49,538 nucleotides of DNA from CAZKMM01 sp964553915 (GTDB lineage Bacteria; RBG-13-61-14; DRUE01), in contig CAZKMM010000002.1 of assembly GCA_964553915.1 (NCBI GenBank), positions 1 through 49,538 on the forward strand, in the 5' to 3' direction. Under the pieces are notes generated by a model. That model had not been told where the DNA came from, searched no databases, and worked only from the letters and a program-made list of their open reading frames with translations. Shown piece by piece: positions 40,495 through 49,246 of the stretch. Position numbers and translations under genes: made by a program. Every line of letters begins with the position of its first letter. Within the stretch, counting starts at the first letter, position 1.

Positions 40495-41549
40495 TGTAGC
40501 TGATGGGTTTCTTTTAAAAGCCCAACCACTGCTTCAAAAACCTCCTGAGGAGAAATCTCCTTCATACAGCGAAAATGTCCCTCCGGACAGGCTCGGGGTC
40601 CGTGATGATGACAGGGTCGGCATTCCAGAGCCTTTTCTATTATCTTATGCGGAGTCTGATAAGGAGTGAAGCCAAAAGCCGGCACCGTGGGACCATAAAT
40701 CACCACCACCGGCACCGAATATCCGCTGGCAATATGAACCGGAGCACTATCATTACTTACCAGAAGGTCCAGCTGCGAAATTATCCCGAAAAGCTCTTTA
40801 ATGCTGGTTTTTCCTGCAAGGTTAATCAGGGAATTTTGGGCAAGGCTTTCAATCTCCTCGCCCAGCTTTTGGTCAGAATCATTGCCAATTAAAACCACCT
40901 TTGCGCCCAGCTCCCTGCTCAGCAGGTCAGAAAGCTGAGCATAATACTCACTCAGCCAGCGTTTGCCTGCCCAGGCTGAGCCAGGAGCAATTCCTACCAG
41001 AAGGGAATCTTTTTTTATTCCAAACTTATCCAGAGAAAAATCCCTTAACCCGGGAAGTTTGATTCTGGGTTGAAAATCTTCGGGTAGCTCCCCGATTGGT
41101 TTAATCAGTTCCAGATTTCTTTCCACCTCATGAAGTTCTTTTTTTCTGGGCAGGCGAAAATGATAAACAAAGCTCAAGCTCGCCTCTTCAAATCCTACCA
41201 GCACCGGGATTTTGCTTAAAGCCAGAAGAAAGCTGGTTCGGAAGGAGCGATGCGGGCTGATTGCCAGGTTAAAATTTTTTTCTTTTATTTCCCGGATTTT
41301 TTTTCTTAAATTTTTAAACCCCTTCTCCTTTCCCCTTTTGTCATAGAGCATAATCTCATCTATCTCTTCCAGTCCTTGCAGGGCTTCTTTTCCAATCGGG
41401 GTGGTGAGGAAAGCGAGATGGGAAAAAGGGAAAATCTGCTTCAGAGCAGAAATTAAAGGAGTGGTAAGAATAATATCACCAAGATAGGCAGTTTGCACCA
41501 CCAGGATTCTGAGCTGGTCATCTCCCGGGTTATCCCTGCTTGGAATCAT
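40491..41549 (-). CDS. Glycosyltransferase family 9 (heptosyltransferase type)
   Basis: The 352-residue GT-B enzyme has RILVVQTAYLGDIILTTPLI, the family start of ADP-heptose:LPS heptosyltransferases, then FNLAISPHRSFRTSFLLAL, VGIAPGSAWAGKRWLSEYYA, LLVSNDSAPVHIASGYSVPV and VIYGPTVPAFGFTP. It indicates a lipopolysaccharide or similar heptose-containing core. ATG 41549 is used since it lies just before the conserved strand; TTG 41582 would overlap the Trm112-like gene by 53 bases instead of 20. The stop overlaps the next ATG (ATGA). Confidence 0.9.
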   Translation of the reverse strand: MIPSRDNPGDDQLRILVVQTAYLGDIILTTPLISALKQIFPFSHLAFLTTPIGKEALQGLEEIDEIMLYDKRGKEKGFKNLRKKIREIKEKNFNLAISPHRSFRTSFLLALSKIPVLVGFEEASLSFVYHFRLPRKKELHEVERNLELIKPIGELPEDFQPRIKLPGLRDFSLDKFGIKKDSLLVGIAPGSAWAGKRWLSEYYAQLSDLLSRELGAKVVLIGNDSDQKLGEEIESLAQNSLINLAGKTSIKELFGIISQLDLLVSNDSAPVHIASGYSVPVVVIYGPTVPAFGFTPYQTPHKIIEKALECRPCHHHGPRACPEGHFRCMKEISPQEVFEAVVGLLKETHQLQ

Positions 41550-41742
41550 TTTGTTTTTGAGGAATCGGCTCCGCCTGCTCAATAATCATATTGGGAATAT
41601 ATACATCATTGGGGTATTTTTCAATTTTGTATCTGAGCCCGCATTTATAACAATCAAGCGCCTCGCTCTCTCCCACCAGCACCAGCTCCCCTTTACATTT
41701 CGGGCAGACCAGCTTTTCCAGTAATTTAGGATTAATTCCCAC
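41530..41742 (-). CDS. Trm112-like zinc-ribbon protein
   Basis: A 70-residue protein with LLEKLVCPKCKGELVLV and ALDCYKCGLRYKIEK, i.e. two CxxC pairs and the conserved Y-I-x-x-(D/N)VYIPNM region of the bacterial Trm112/YcaR family. In eukaryotes Trm112 activates methyltransferases; bacterial copies often sit in LPS operons with unknown role. GTG 41742 is set by CGGAGG nine or so bases upstream. It is the first gene of the LPS-type cluster here. Confidence 0.85.
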   Translation of the reverse strand: MGINPKLLEKLVCPKCKGELVLVGESEALDCYKCGLRYKIEKYPNDVYIPNMIIEQAEPIPQKQNDSKQG

Positions 41743-41820
41743 TGCCAGACCTCCGTTTTTTGTTAAAAATTAGCAAATTTAAGGAGAATTAGCAAGGCAG
41801 GAAAAACAAATTAAAAAATC

Positions 41821-41849
41821 TTTATATCCGGGCTTTAACCTGTTAAAAT
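41821..41849 (+). promoter_or_regulatory. Promoter of comEC overlapped by a palindrome
   Basis: TTTATA (41821-41826), 17 bases, TAAAAT (41844-41849) preceded by TGt. A perfect arm pair TTTAAC-CT-GTTAAA at 41834-41847 covers the upstream edge of the -10, and a third GTTAAA follows at 41851. This is an operator-like arrangement. Confidence 0.45.
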
Positions 41850-41868
41850 TGTTAAACTCCAATAAAAA

Positions 41869-41908
41869 GGAAAAGGTCTGGACCCTGCCGGGTTCCAAGA
41901 CCTTTTCC
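41869..41908 (+). other. Large hairpin in the comEC leader
   Basis: Outer perfect 11-base stem GGAAAAGGTCT / AGACCTTTTCC, then GGACCC pairing with GGGTTCC across small bulges, TGCC loop. It occupies most of the predicted leader (start about 41856, ATG 41931), with GGGAGGGGG just after it. It is not next to any gene end on either strand, so ordinary termination is unlikely. No known riboswitch class recognised. Confidence 0.6.
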
Positions 41909-41930
41909 CGGGAGGGGGCGAGCTGTTTAT

Positions 41931-44498
41931 ATGAATCGGAATTTTTTTCTCAAATTTAAACAAAACTTCTCTGCTCTTTTGGAAAAATTTTATCTCTCCC
42001 TTTTAAAGTCCCCGGGCTTTTGGATATTCATCTTTTTTGCTCTCGGGATTGCCGGTTCTTCTTTTCTCAAAAACTGGATTTTATTCTCTTTTTTTCTTCT
42101 TTCAGTTGTGATTCTTTTTCTCCGGCAAATTCTTCCGGAGCAGAAAGAATTTTTCCTCAGCTTATTTTTGCTTTTTTGCTTTTCTTTTCTCGGGGGCTGG
42201 CTTTATCAGATAAAAACACCTTCTCCTCCTCGGGAACTGCTCGGGCAGGTCTCTTCAGATGCCCTCCTCAGGATAAAAGCCAAGGTGGTGGGCATACCTC
42301 AAAATTATGCTTATTATTCCCGGGTGCTCTGCCGGCTGGTCTGGTGGAATCAGGGAGAAGGATTTAAAAAAGGCTCGGGATATTTCTGGCTAAACTATCC
42401 AGGAGAAGAGAGCTTTTATCCGGGAGATGAAGTCCTGGCTCTGGTAAAAATCAAACCCCTGAAAAAATTTTCTAATTTCCTGCTTCCAGATACTCTGCAA
42501 GCCTGGGAAAAAGCCGGGATTTATTTTTCTGCCCGGAAAATATCTCCGGCTCCAATTTTAAAGGTCAAAGAGAGCAAAATTCCTTTTTTCCACTGGCTTG
42601 AGCAAATCCGCAAGCATCTTGCCCGGGAGCTGGAGCGAAGCGGAGCTCCTGCTCGGTATCTTCTTTTTGCTCTTCTTCTGGGGGAAAGAGAGGCTCTCCC
42701 CGTGCAGGTAAATGATGCCTTTAAATCTCTGGGGGTCAGCCATATTCTGGTGGTGTCCGGGCTTCATCTTTCTCTGGTGGGCGGATTTAGCTTTCTTTTA
42801 ATTTTCAGTCTGCTTCGCTTTTTCCCTCCGCTGATAAAAAGATATGATATTTATCCGCTCTGCGGAATTCTCTCTATTTTCCCCATTACTTTTTATGCTC
42901 TGCTCAGTGGATTTCGGCTTCCGACCATCAGAGCCTGGATAATGATTGTCATTTTATTCCTTGCCCTGATTTTCTACCGAAGACGATACCTTCTTAATAG
43001 CCTGGGCTGGGCAGGAATCATCATCCTGCTTTTCAGACCAGCTTCGCTTTTTGCCCCCGGCTTTCAATTCTCTTTCCTGGCGGTTTTCGCTTTGATTATT
43101 TATTTCCCGAGCATCTGGAAAATTCTGGGAGGAGAAGAGTTAGGAAAGCGGGCTCAATTAATCAAACTGGAACCGGGAAACTTACTTTCGGGATTAAAAT
43201 GGCTGGGGGTTAAATCTGCTGAATATCTTTACGGGCTTTTTCTGGCAAGTATTTTAATTCAACTATTCTGTCTGCCCCTTCAGATTTATTATTTTTCTCA
43301 GCTCAGTGCTTTTGCTCCTCTGTTAAATCTGGGTTTGATTCCGGTTTGTGGTTTCTGGGTGCTTCCCTTGGGCTTGCTTGCTTTGACCAGCGGGTTATTC
43401 AGCCCGGCTCTGGCGGGTTTTTTTTATCAACTTTCCGGGCTGGGCGCCTTAGTGATGGAAAAGATGGTGAGCTTCTTTGCCCGGATTCCCAAAGCCAGTT
43501 TTTTGATTCGCCCGCTTGACTGGAAAGAAACTTTATCCTGGTATCTATTGCTGATGCTCGTCCTCTATTTCTTCACCCGACCTGGAGAAAAAAGAGAGTT
43601 AAAAAAGCTGAAAAAAGAAATATACCTGTGGGCTTTGGGAATAAGCTTTTCTCTTTTTCTGCTTATTATCTTTTCCCGGCCAGTATTTGAGTTCCGGCTT
43701 AAACCAGAGCGGGTCCGGGTTAGCCTGCTGGATGTCGGGATGGGGCAAAGCATTATTATTGAACTTCCGGGAAATAAAACCATTCTCCTGGATGGCGGGG
43801 GAAGGCTGGGGAAAATAAATCTTGGCGAGATGGTGGTTAGCAGGGCTTTGCTTGTTCGGGGAGTGAAGGAGCTGGAAGCGGTGGTTCTTTCGCATCCAGA
43901 GCTGGACCACTCTTATGGACTGGAATATATCCTCAGGCATTTTCCGGTAAAAGAATTCTGGCTGAGCAGGAAGTTTAATCAGAACTCATTAAAACTGCTG
44001 GAGCTGGCAGAAAAAAGAAAAATTAAGATTAAATGGATAAGCTGTGATACTCCGGCGGTGGAAATTTCCGGGGCACGGTTTCAGTTTCTCCATCCCTGCG
44101 AGGAGGAGCTTTCCCGATTGAATTTGAATGATAGCTCCCTGGTGCTCGGAATGGATTATCAGGGCTGGAAGATTCTTTTCCCGGGAGACATCAGCGCCCG
44201 AATTGAGAAAAAATTGCTCAAGAAATATCCTGAGAAATTACCAAGCCAGTTTCTGGTTGCTCCTCATCACGGAAGTGGAAAAAGCTCCTCACTGGAATTT
44301 TTAAAAGCGGTATCTCCTGAAATTATCCTGATTTCCACCCGAGCCGGGATTTATCCCGACCTTCCCTCTCCGGACGCGCTCAAGCGAATGAAAAAGAGCG
44401 GAGCCAAAATCCTTCGCACCGATTATAATGGAGAGATTGACCTTATTTTAAGCCCAGACCGGTTCAGGCTAAATACCAGCCGGTTGTTTTCTTTTTGA
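41931..44498 (+). CDS. comEC: DNA internalization protein ComEC/Rec2
   Basis: The 855-residue protein has N-terminal membrane segments, a DUF4131-like soluble part (about 100-205), the competence core with about 7-9 segments (AFKSLGVSHILVVSGLHLSL, LLSGFRLPTIRAWIMI, FQFSFLAVFALIIYFPS), and a C-terminal metallo-beta-lactamase domain (about 600-850). That domain has LDVGMGQSIIIELPGNKTIL, VVLSHPELDHSYG, ILFPGDIS and VAPHHGS. ComEC forms the inner-membrane channel for single-stranded DNA uptake; the beta-lactamase part may degrade the other strand. ATG 41931 lies 15 bases from GGAGG, a long spacing. Confidence 0.95.
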   Translation: MNRNFFLKFKQNFSALLEKFYLSLLKSPGFWIFIFFALGIAGSSFLKNWILFSFFLLSVVILFLRQILPEQKEFFLSLFLLFCFSFLGGWLYQIKTPSPPRELLGQVSSDALLRIKAKVVGIPQNYAYYSRVLCRLVWWNQGEGFKKGSGYFWLNYPGEESFYPGDEVLALVKIKPLKKFSNFLLPDTLQAWEKAGIYFSARKISPAPILKVKESKIPFFHWLEQIRKHLARELERSGAPARYLLFALLLGEREALPVQVNDAFKSLGVSHILVVSGLHLSLVGGFSFLLIFSLLRFFPPLIKRYDIYPLCGILSIFPITFYALLSGFRLPTIRAWIMIVILFLALIFYRRRYLLNSLGWAGIIILLFRPASLFAPGFQFSFLAVFALIIYFPSIWKILGGEELGKRAQLIKLEPGNLLSGLKWLGVKSAEYLYGLFLASILIQLFCLPLQIYYFSQLSAFAPLLNLGLIPVCGFWVLPLGLLALTSGLFSPALAGFFYQLSGLGALVMEKMVSFFARIPKASFLIRPLDWKETLSWYLLLMLVLYFFTRPGEKRELKKLKKEIYLWALGISFSLFLLIIFSRPVFEFRLKPERVRVSLLDVGMGQSIIIELPGNKTILLDGGGRLGKINLGEMVVSRALLVRGVKELEAVVLSHPELDHSYGLEYILRHFPVKEFWLSRKFNQNSLKLLELAEKRKIKIKWISCDTPAVEISGARFQFLHPCEEELSRLNLNDSSLVLGMDYQGWKILFPGDISARIEKKLLKKYPEKLPSQFLVAPHHGSGKSSSLEFLKAVSPEIILISTRAGIYPDLPSPDALKRMKKSGAKILRTDYNGEIDLILSPDRFRLNTSRLFSF

Positions 44499-44541
44499 GC
44501 TAACCAGCTGATTTCCAAAAGAAATTATTTAAAAAAAATTA

Positions 44542-44570
44542 TTGCAATATTTTTTATTTTATGCTAAAAT
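44542..44570 (+). promoter_or_regulatory. Promoter of the histidine kinase operon
   Basis: TTGCAA (44542-44547), 17 bases, TAAAAT (44565-44570) with TGc before it (extended -10). The start point near 44577 leaves a leader of only about 10 bases before ATG 44587, without a ribosome site. Confidence 0.6.
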
Positions 44571-44586
44571 TTTTTACTGTATAAAA

Positions 44587-46050
44587 ATGAATCTCTCTTT
44601 AAAGGACTTAAAAATTCAGCCTTTTTCTTTGATTAACACCCGGGGAGAAGTTCTTTATATCTCTGACGGGTTTGAAAGGATTTTCTTTTCTTTAATTTCT
44701 GGTAATTCCTTCAGCGAATATATCCATCCTGAGGAGCGGGTGGAATTTAAAAGATGGCTTAACAATTTAAACCACAATCATCAGGGCTTGGTAAAAACCT
44801 TTCGGTTAATTGACCAGAACGGCAGGGTAAAGGGAGCAATGGTTCGGGCAGAACCGCTCTCAGACAACCGGATTATCCTCTGGTTCTGGGAGGAGAAGGG
44901 TTCTCGGGAGGTGGATGATTACTGGGAAAAAGCTCTTACCCCGGCAATGGAGGCAATTTTCTCCAGTATTCTGGATGGAATTTTTCTGGTTAATATTGAA
45001 GGGAAGCTAATTGAGATAAACGAAGCCCTTTCAGAGATGCTCGGCTATCACAAATTTGAGCTGATTGGTCTTCCGGTGGGAAAGTTTTTTGTTGACCAGC
45101 CTCAGGACATTGGGAGAGCCACCCAGCGTTTTGCCCGGATAATGAAATATGGCCGGGTAAAAGAAGTTAATCTAACCCTTAAAGACCGCTGGGGAAAGGA
45201 TGTGGAGGTAAGCTTTAACGGAGCGGTGATAAGAGAAAAGGGGCGGCTGGTGGGAATCCTGGGAGTGGTAAGGGACCTGCGGAGAAGCAAGTTGATGCAA
45301 AAACTTCAGGAAAAGACCCTGGAGCTGGAGCAGGCATTGGCTGAGCTCAGCCGTCAGAGCAGATTAAAGGATGATTTTTTGAGTCTGGTCGGGCATGAGC
45401 TTCGCACTCCGTTATCCAACATTTTAGGTTATGCGGAATTTCTGGTGGAGGGCAATTTAGATGCCGGGGAGCGGGCCGAGTATATTCAGGTGATATATCA
45501 GGAGTCTCGCCGGTTGGCGAGATTGGTAAATGAGATTTTAGATTTAAGCAGAATGGAAGCAGGGAGATTGATTTATCATCATATGTATTATCCTCTGGAT
45601 TCTGTTCTGGAGCAGGCAATTGGAGTTGCTGAAAGCGAAGCAGAAAAAAAAGGAATTGTGATAGAAAAAGAGCTGGGGTTTGGAAAAGAAATCTGGCTTG
45701 ACCCGGACCGAATCAAGCAGGTAACAATCAACTTTCTTAATAATGCGATTAAATATTCTCCGTCAGGAACAAAAATCTGGGTAAAGAGCCGGCTTCAGGA
45801 CAGTGGGGCTTTAGTCTCGGTTCAGGACCAGGGAGTGGGGATTGAAGAAAAAGACCAGAAGAAAATTTTTGAGAAATTCGGACGGGTAGAGGATATAGAG
45901 CATCATCATCAGGGAGCCGGGCTGGGGCTGACCATTGCCAAAGGAATTATTGAAGAGGGGCATAAAGGAAAAATCTGGGTGGAAAGTGAGGGAAAAGGAA
46001 AGGGAAGCATCTTTTATTTCTGGCTTCCAGAGAGGGCTCCAGATGAATAA
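44587..46050 (+). CDS. Soluble PAS-sensor histidine kinase
   Basis: A 487-residue kinase without membrane segments: an N-terminal PAS-like domain (about 10-115), a second PAS (about 125-245, GIFLVNIEGKLIEINEALSE), a coiled linker, HisKA (about 262-330) with the phospho-acceptor in SLVGHELRTPLSNILGYAEF, and HATPase_c (about 370-485). The ATPase has N box INFLNNAIKYSP, G1 QDQGVGIEEKDQKKIFEKFG and G2 GAGLGLTIAKGI. It senses a cytoplasmic signal. The start is ATG 44587 since the TTG at 44542 is the -35 box. It overlaps the first receiver gene by eight bases. Confidence 0.92.
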   Translation: MNLSLKDLKIQPFSLINTRGEVLYISDGFERIFFSLISGNSFSEYIHPEERVEFKRWLNNLNHNHQGLVKTFRLIDQNGRVKGAMVRAEPLSDNRIILWFWEEKGSREVDDYWEKALTPAMEAIFSSILDGIFLVNIEGKLIEINEALSEMLGYHKFELIGLPVGKFFVDQPQDIGRATQRFARIMKYGRVKEVNLTLKDRWGKDVEVSFNGAVIREKGRLVGILGVVRDLRRSKLMQKLQEKTLELEQALAELSRQSRLKDDFLSLVGHELRTPLSNILGYAEFLVEGNLDAGERAEYIQVIYQESRRLARLVNEILDLSRMEAGRLIYHHMYYPLDSVLEQAIGVAESEAEKKGIVIEKELGFGKEIWLDPDRIKQVTINFLNNAIKYSPSGTKIWVKSRLQDSGALVSVQDQGVGIEEKDQKKIFEKFGRVEDIEHHHQGAGLGLTIAKGIIEEGHKGKIWVESEGKGKGSIFYFWLPERAPDE

Positions 46051-46426
46051 AAGAAAAGTAGTGGTCATTGATGATGACCGGCTAATTCTTAAATTATTGC
46101 TTACCACTTTTTCCCAGAACGGCTGGGAGAGCAAGGGAGCAAAAAATGCGGTAGAGGGAAGAAAAATAATCAGCGAATTTAATCCTGATTTGTTAGTTTT
46201 AGACCTTTATTTACCGGGAGAATGGAGTGGGCTGGAGCTTCTCAGAATTTTAAAGCAGGAAGGAAAGTTAAAGGATATGAAAGTGGTGGTAATCACTGCC
46301 AGTGATAGCGGAAGATATTTAAATCAATGCCTGGAAGCTGGAGCCAGTATGCTGATTCCCAAACCATTTAGCCCCAAGGCTTTTCTTAATCAGGTAGAAG
46401 CTTTATTTACCAGCAAGGAGGCTTAA
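46043..46426 (+). CDS. Single-domain response regulator (CheY-like), first
   Basis: A 127-residue receiver without output domain. The acidic pocket is KVVVIDDDRLILKLLL, the phospho-acceptor Asp is in LLVLDLYLPG, the conserved Thr in VVITASD and Lys in LIPKPFSPKAF. All key residues are present. ATG 46043 overlaps the kinase's end, so it is the direct partner of the PAS kinase. With no output domain it must act through protein contacts or a phosphorelay. Confidence 0.93.
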   Translation: MNKRKVVVIDDDRLILKLLLTTFSQNGWESKGAKNAVEGRKIISEFNPDLLVLDLYLPGEWSGLELLRILKQEGKLKDMKVVVITASDSGRYLNQCLEAGASMLIPKPFSPKAFLNQVEALFTSKEA

Positions 46427-46428
46427 AA

Positions 46429-46812
46429 ATGGGAGAGGGCAAAGTCTTTTTAATTGATGACGACCCCATTTCCTTAAAGCTTTTTTCCCAGTCCCTGGAA
46501 AAAGCTGGATTTGAGGTGAATACCACCCAGCGGGTAATTGGCACGGTTGGAGAAATCAATCAATTTGCTCCAGATATTATTTTAGTGGATGTGATGCTTC
46601 CAGCTTTAAGCGGAGATAAAATTGTCAAAATTTTAAGAGAGAGCATAAATTCCCAACCGGTGATTATTTTAATTTCTAACAAAAGCGAAGATGAGCTAAA
46701 AAGGCTCACTCAGGAATGCGGAGCAGATGATTATATTCCCAAAATCAATGGACCAAGTTTTATGCTGGAAAAGGTGAAAAAATATCTGATTCAGAAAAAA
46801 GGCACCTGCTAG
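46429..46812 (+). CDS. Single-domain response regulator, second
   Basis: A 127-residue receiver three bases after the first: VFLIDDDPISLKLFSQSLEK, phospho-Asp in IILVDVMLPALSG, Ser in place of the usual Thr (ILISNKSEDELKRL), and Lys in DDYIPKINGPSFM. Ser is an accepted variant. It has no output domain either. AAGGAGG precedes its ATG. Its stop codon abuts the end of the convergent amidohydrolase gene with no spacer. Confidence 0.92.
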   Translation: MGEGKVFLIDDDPISLKLFSQSLEKAGFEVNTTQRVIGTVGEINQFAPDIILVDVMLPALSGDKIVKILRESINSQPVIILISNKSEDELKRLTQECGADDYIPKINGPSFMLEKVKKYLIQKKGTC

Positions 46813-48465
46813 CTAAAGCTCCGGATATACCTGCCTGCCTCCAACAAAAGTATAAAGAACCTTGATTTCTTTAAGCTCCTCCGGAGCCAGTTCCAGGGGA
46901 TTTTTATCCACCACAATAAAATCCGCCAGTTTACCCGGCTCCAGGCTTCCTTTTTCTTTTTCCATAAATTCCGCATAAGCACTGCCCTTTGTATAGGCAT
47001 ATAAAGCCTGCTCCACAGTTAACCTTTCCTCTGGATTTAGAGGACCGCTGGTTCCGTCTTTGCTCTTGCGGGTGAGTGCATAATAGATTCCCAGGAAGGG
47101 GTTATAATCTATTTCTGCGGGGAAGTCCGAGCCAAAAGCCAGCTTTGCCCCTGCGGTCAATAAGCTCTGATAAGGATAAGCCTGCCTGGCTCTTTCCTCT
47201 CCTAAAATCCAAATATCCTTTTCCGGGGCACGCAGGGCAAAAGGCTGAACCGAAGCAATCACCCCCAGCCGGGCAAACCGCTCCAGGTCTTCAGGCATTA
47301 CCATCTGGCAGTGCTCAATCCGAAACCGAAGCGAGCGACTCTCCGGATAAACCCTCTGAGCATATTCTATGGCATCAAGAACCGAATGCACTGCCCGGTC
47401 GCCAATGCAGTGAACCGCTACCTGCTGGTGGCTTTTAGCATACTTTAAGATTATTTTTTTCATCTCTTCCGGGGAATGGCGGGCAATACCAAAATTATTC
47501 GGCTCGCCCGCATAAGCCTGGCTCATCCAGGCGGTGCGGGAGGAAAAAGCTCCATCGGCAAATAATTTTACCGGACCAGGACGAATCCAGCGGGAGTCAT
47601 AGCGGGCAAATTTCATCACCGCCGGTCCATACCAGTATTCTCCCATTGCCCAGCAGGTAAATCTTAAAGTAAGTTTGCCCTGCTTTTTCAACTCATTTAA
47701 AATCCAGACCACCCTTGGGTCCCAGGTATTATCCTGCACCGAGGTTATCCCTGCCTTGCGATAAAGCTCCAGCGCCTTTTCTAAAGCCTGCTTCCTCTGG
47801 GCGCGAGAAAGGGAAAGAAAGGCTTTAATCTGAGCTGACTCCCCGGCTTTTTCCCGGAGAATACCTGTCGGTTCCCCGTCTTCATCCCGGTCTATTTTTC
47901 CTCCGGGCGGGTCCGGAGTATCCCTGGTGATGCCCAGCTGGGACAAAAATACGCTGTTCACCCAGACCGAATGCCCACCATACTGAGAAAGCAATACCGG
48001 ATGCTCCGGACTCACCGGGTCAAGCAATTTCCGATGCGGATTGGGACAAAAACCATAATCCCAGCTATGGGCAAAGACGATTTCGCCGGGCGGGGTCTTT
48101 TGAACCTCCTGCTTGACTATCTCTACAATCTCCTTACAACTCTTCCCGTAAAGATTTGGCTGAAGATAATAAAACCCTCCTTCCAGCATATGGGTATGAG
48201 CATCATTAAATCCGGGAAGAACCACCAGACCCTTTAAATCCAGAATCCAGCACTGCTCCCCACAGCTATGCTCTGCCTCCTGATTGTTCCCCAGATAAAT
48301 GATTCGCTCCCCTTCCACCACCATTGCTTCTGCCTGAGGGATTTTCTCAGAAAGGGTGATAATCCGGGCATCAAGAATTGCCAGCCTGCTTTCCAGACCG
48401 GATTGAGCCAGCATTACTGTGCTCCAGAGAAAAGCAACCAGACCCCAAAATAACCTGCGGAGCAT
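46813..48465 (-). CDS. Exported amidohydrolase, YtcJ/amidohydrolase_3 type
   Basis: A 550-residue metal-dependent hydrolase with a signal peptide (MLRRLFWGLVAFLWSTVMLA then QSG). The TIM-barrel metal motif is FNDAHTHMLEG, followed by YGGHSVWVNS, VQDNTWDP, AVHCIGDRAVHSVLDAIEYA, RIEHCQMVMPEDLERFARLG, FGSDFPAEIDYNPFLGIYYA and a C-terminal GKLADFIVVDKNPLEL beta sandwich. The YtcJ group acts on N-acyl or cyclic amide bonds; the exact substrate is unknown. Its start codon lies only two bases after the stop of the cyclase-family gene. Confidence 0.9.
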   Translation of the reverse strand: MLRRLFWGLVAFLWSTVMLAQSGLESRLAILDARIITLSEKIPQAEAMVVEGERIIYLGNNQEAEHSCGEQCWILDLKGLVVLPGFNDAHTHMLEGGFYYLQPNLYGKSCKEIVEIVKQEVQKTPPGEIVFAHSWDYGFCPNPHRKLLDPVSPEHPVLLSQYGGHSVWVNSVFLSQLGITRDTPDPPGGKIDRDEDGEPTGILREKAGESAQIKAFLSLSRAQRKQALEKALELYRKAGITSVQDNTWDPRVVWILNELKKQGKLTLRFTCWAMGEYWYGPAVMKFARYDSRWIRPGPVKLFADGAFSSRTAWMSQAYAGEPNNFGIARHSPEEMKKIILKYAKSHQQVAVHCIGDRAVHSVLDAIEYAQRVYPESRSLRFRIEHCQMVMPEDLERFARLGVIASVQPFALRAPEKDIWILGEERARQAYPYQSLLTAGAKLAFGSDFPAEIDYNPFLGIYYALTRKSKDGTSGPLNPEERLTVEQALYAYTKGSAYAEFMEKEKGSLEPGKLADFIVVDKNPLELAPEELKEIKVLYTFVGGRQVYPEL

Positions 48466-48466
48466 T

Positions 48467-49243
48467 TTATTCTTCTAAAATAGCCACCGCCCTCACCCAG
48501 CCAGCACTGGCAGATTTTATCTTGATGGGAAAGCAGATAAAAGTGAAGCCAAGCGGAGGGAGCTGGTCTAGATTGGCAAGCTTTTCCAGATGACAATACC
48601 CCTTCTCAATCCCGGCAAAATGCCCCTCCCAGATAATCTTCGGGTTTTTGCTCTTTTGATATTCTTCCGCAATCTTGGGAAGAGGGCGGTCCCAGCTCCA
48701 GGCATCAGTTCCCACCACCCGTATGCCCTGCTCCACCAGCCAGAGAGTAGCTTCCCTGCCCGCACCACATCCCTTAACCAGATACTCCGGCTTCCCCCAG
48801 TAAGGTCCTGCCCCACTCTGGATTAAAACAATCTCGCCCGGGCTTAATTTATGCCCGATTTTCTCAAGCGCCCTCTGAAAATCCTCGGGCTGGAGCAGAT
48901 ATCCATCAGGCATATCTGAAAAATCCAGTTTCACTCCAGGACCATAACACCATTCCAGCGGTATCTGGTCTATGGTTAAAGCCGGTTTTCCCTTATCCAT
49001 TGTTGGGTGATAATGATAGGGGGCATCCAGATGGGTGCCGGAATGAGTGCTGAGCTTGATATTCTCCACTGCCCAGCCCAAGCCTCCGGGTAGCTCTTCT
49101 TTTTTCAGTCCCGGGAAAAAGAGCTTCATCTGCTCAGCTCCCTGCTCGTGGTCAAGATATTCAATTTCCGGAATCATTCCCGGTGGGTCTGAAGGCAGTC
49201 CTGCTTCAATGGCAATGCTTAAATCAATAAATTTTTTTGCCAT
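48467..49243 (-). CDS. Cyclase-family (KynB-like) hydrolase
   Basis: A 258-residue protein of the cyclase family (PF04199), which includes kynurenine formamidase. The signature metal site STHSGTHLDAPYHYHP and later VGTDAWSWDRP and KNPKIIWEGHFAGIEKG are visible, as is FIDLSIAIEAGLPSDPPGM at the start. A likely role is amide, formamide or lactone hydrolysis, perhaps with the amidohydrolase encoded next. AAAGGAGTGA precedes the ATG. It is just four bases from the end of the upstream SRPBCC gene. Confidence 0.9.
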   Translation of the reverse strand: MAKKFIDLSIAIEAGLPSDPPGMIPEIEYLDHEQGAEQMKLFFPGLKKEELPGGLGWAVENIKLSTHSGTHLDAPYHYHPTMDKGKPALTIDQIPLEWCYGPGVKLDFSDMPDGYLLQPEDFQRALEKIGHKLSPGEIVLIQSGAGPYWGKPEYLVKGCGAGREATLWLVEQGIRVVGTDAWSWDRPLPKIAEEYQKSKNPKIIWEGHFAGIEKGYCHLEKLANLDQLPPLGFTFICFPIKIKSASAGWVRAVAILEE

Positions 49244-49246
49244 TAT

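Noticed and set aside
44542..44586. TTG start for the histidine kinase
   Set aside because: The TTG is the first part of a -35 box with a well-spaced extended -10; the PAS kinase starts naturally at ATG 44587.
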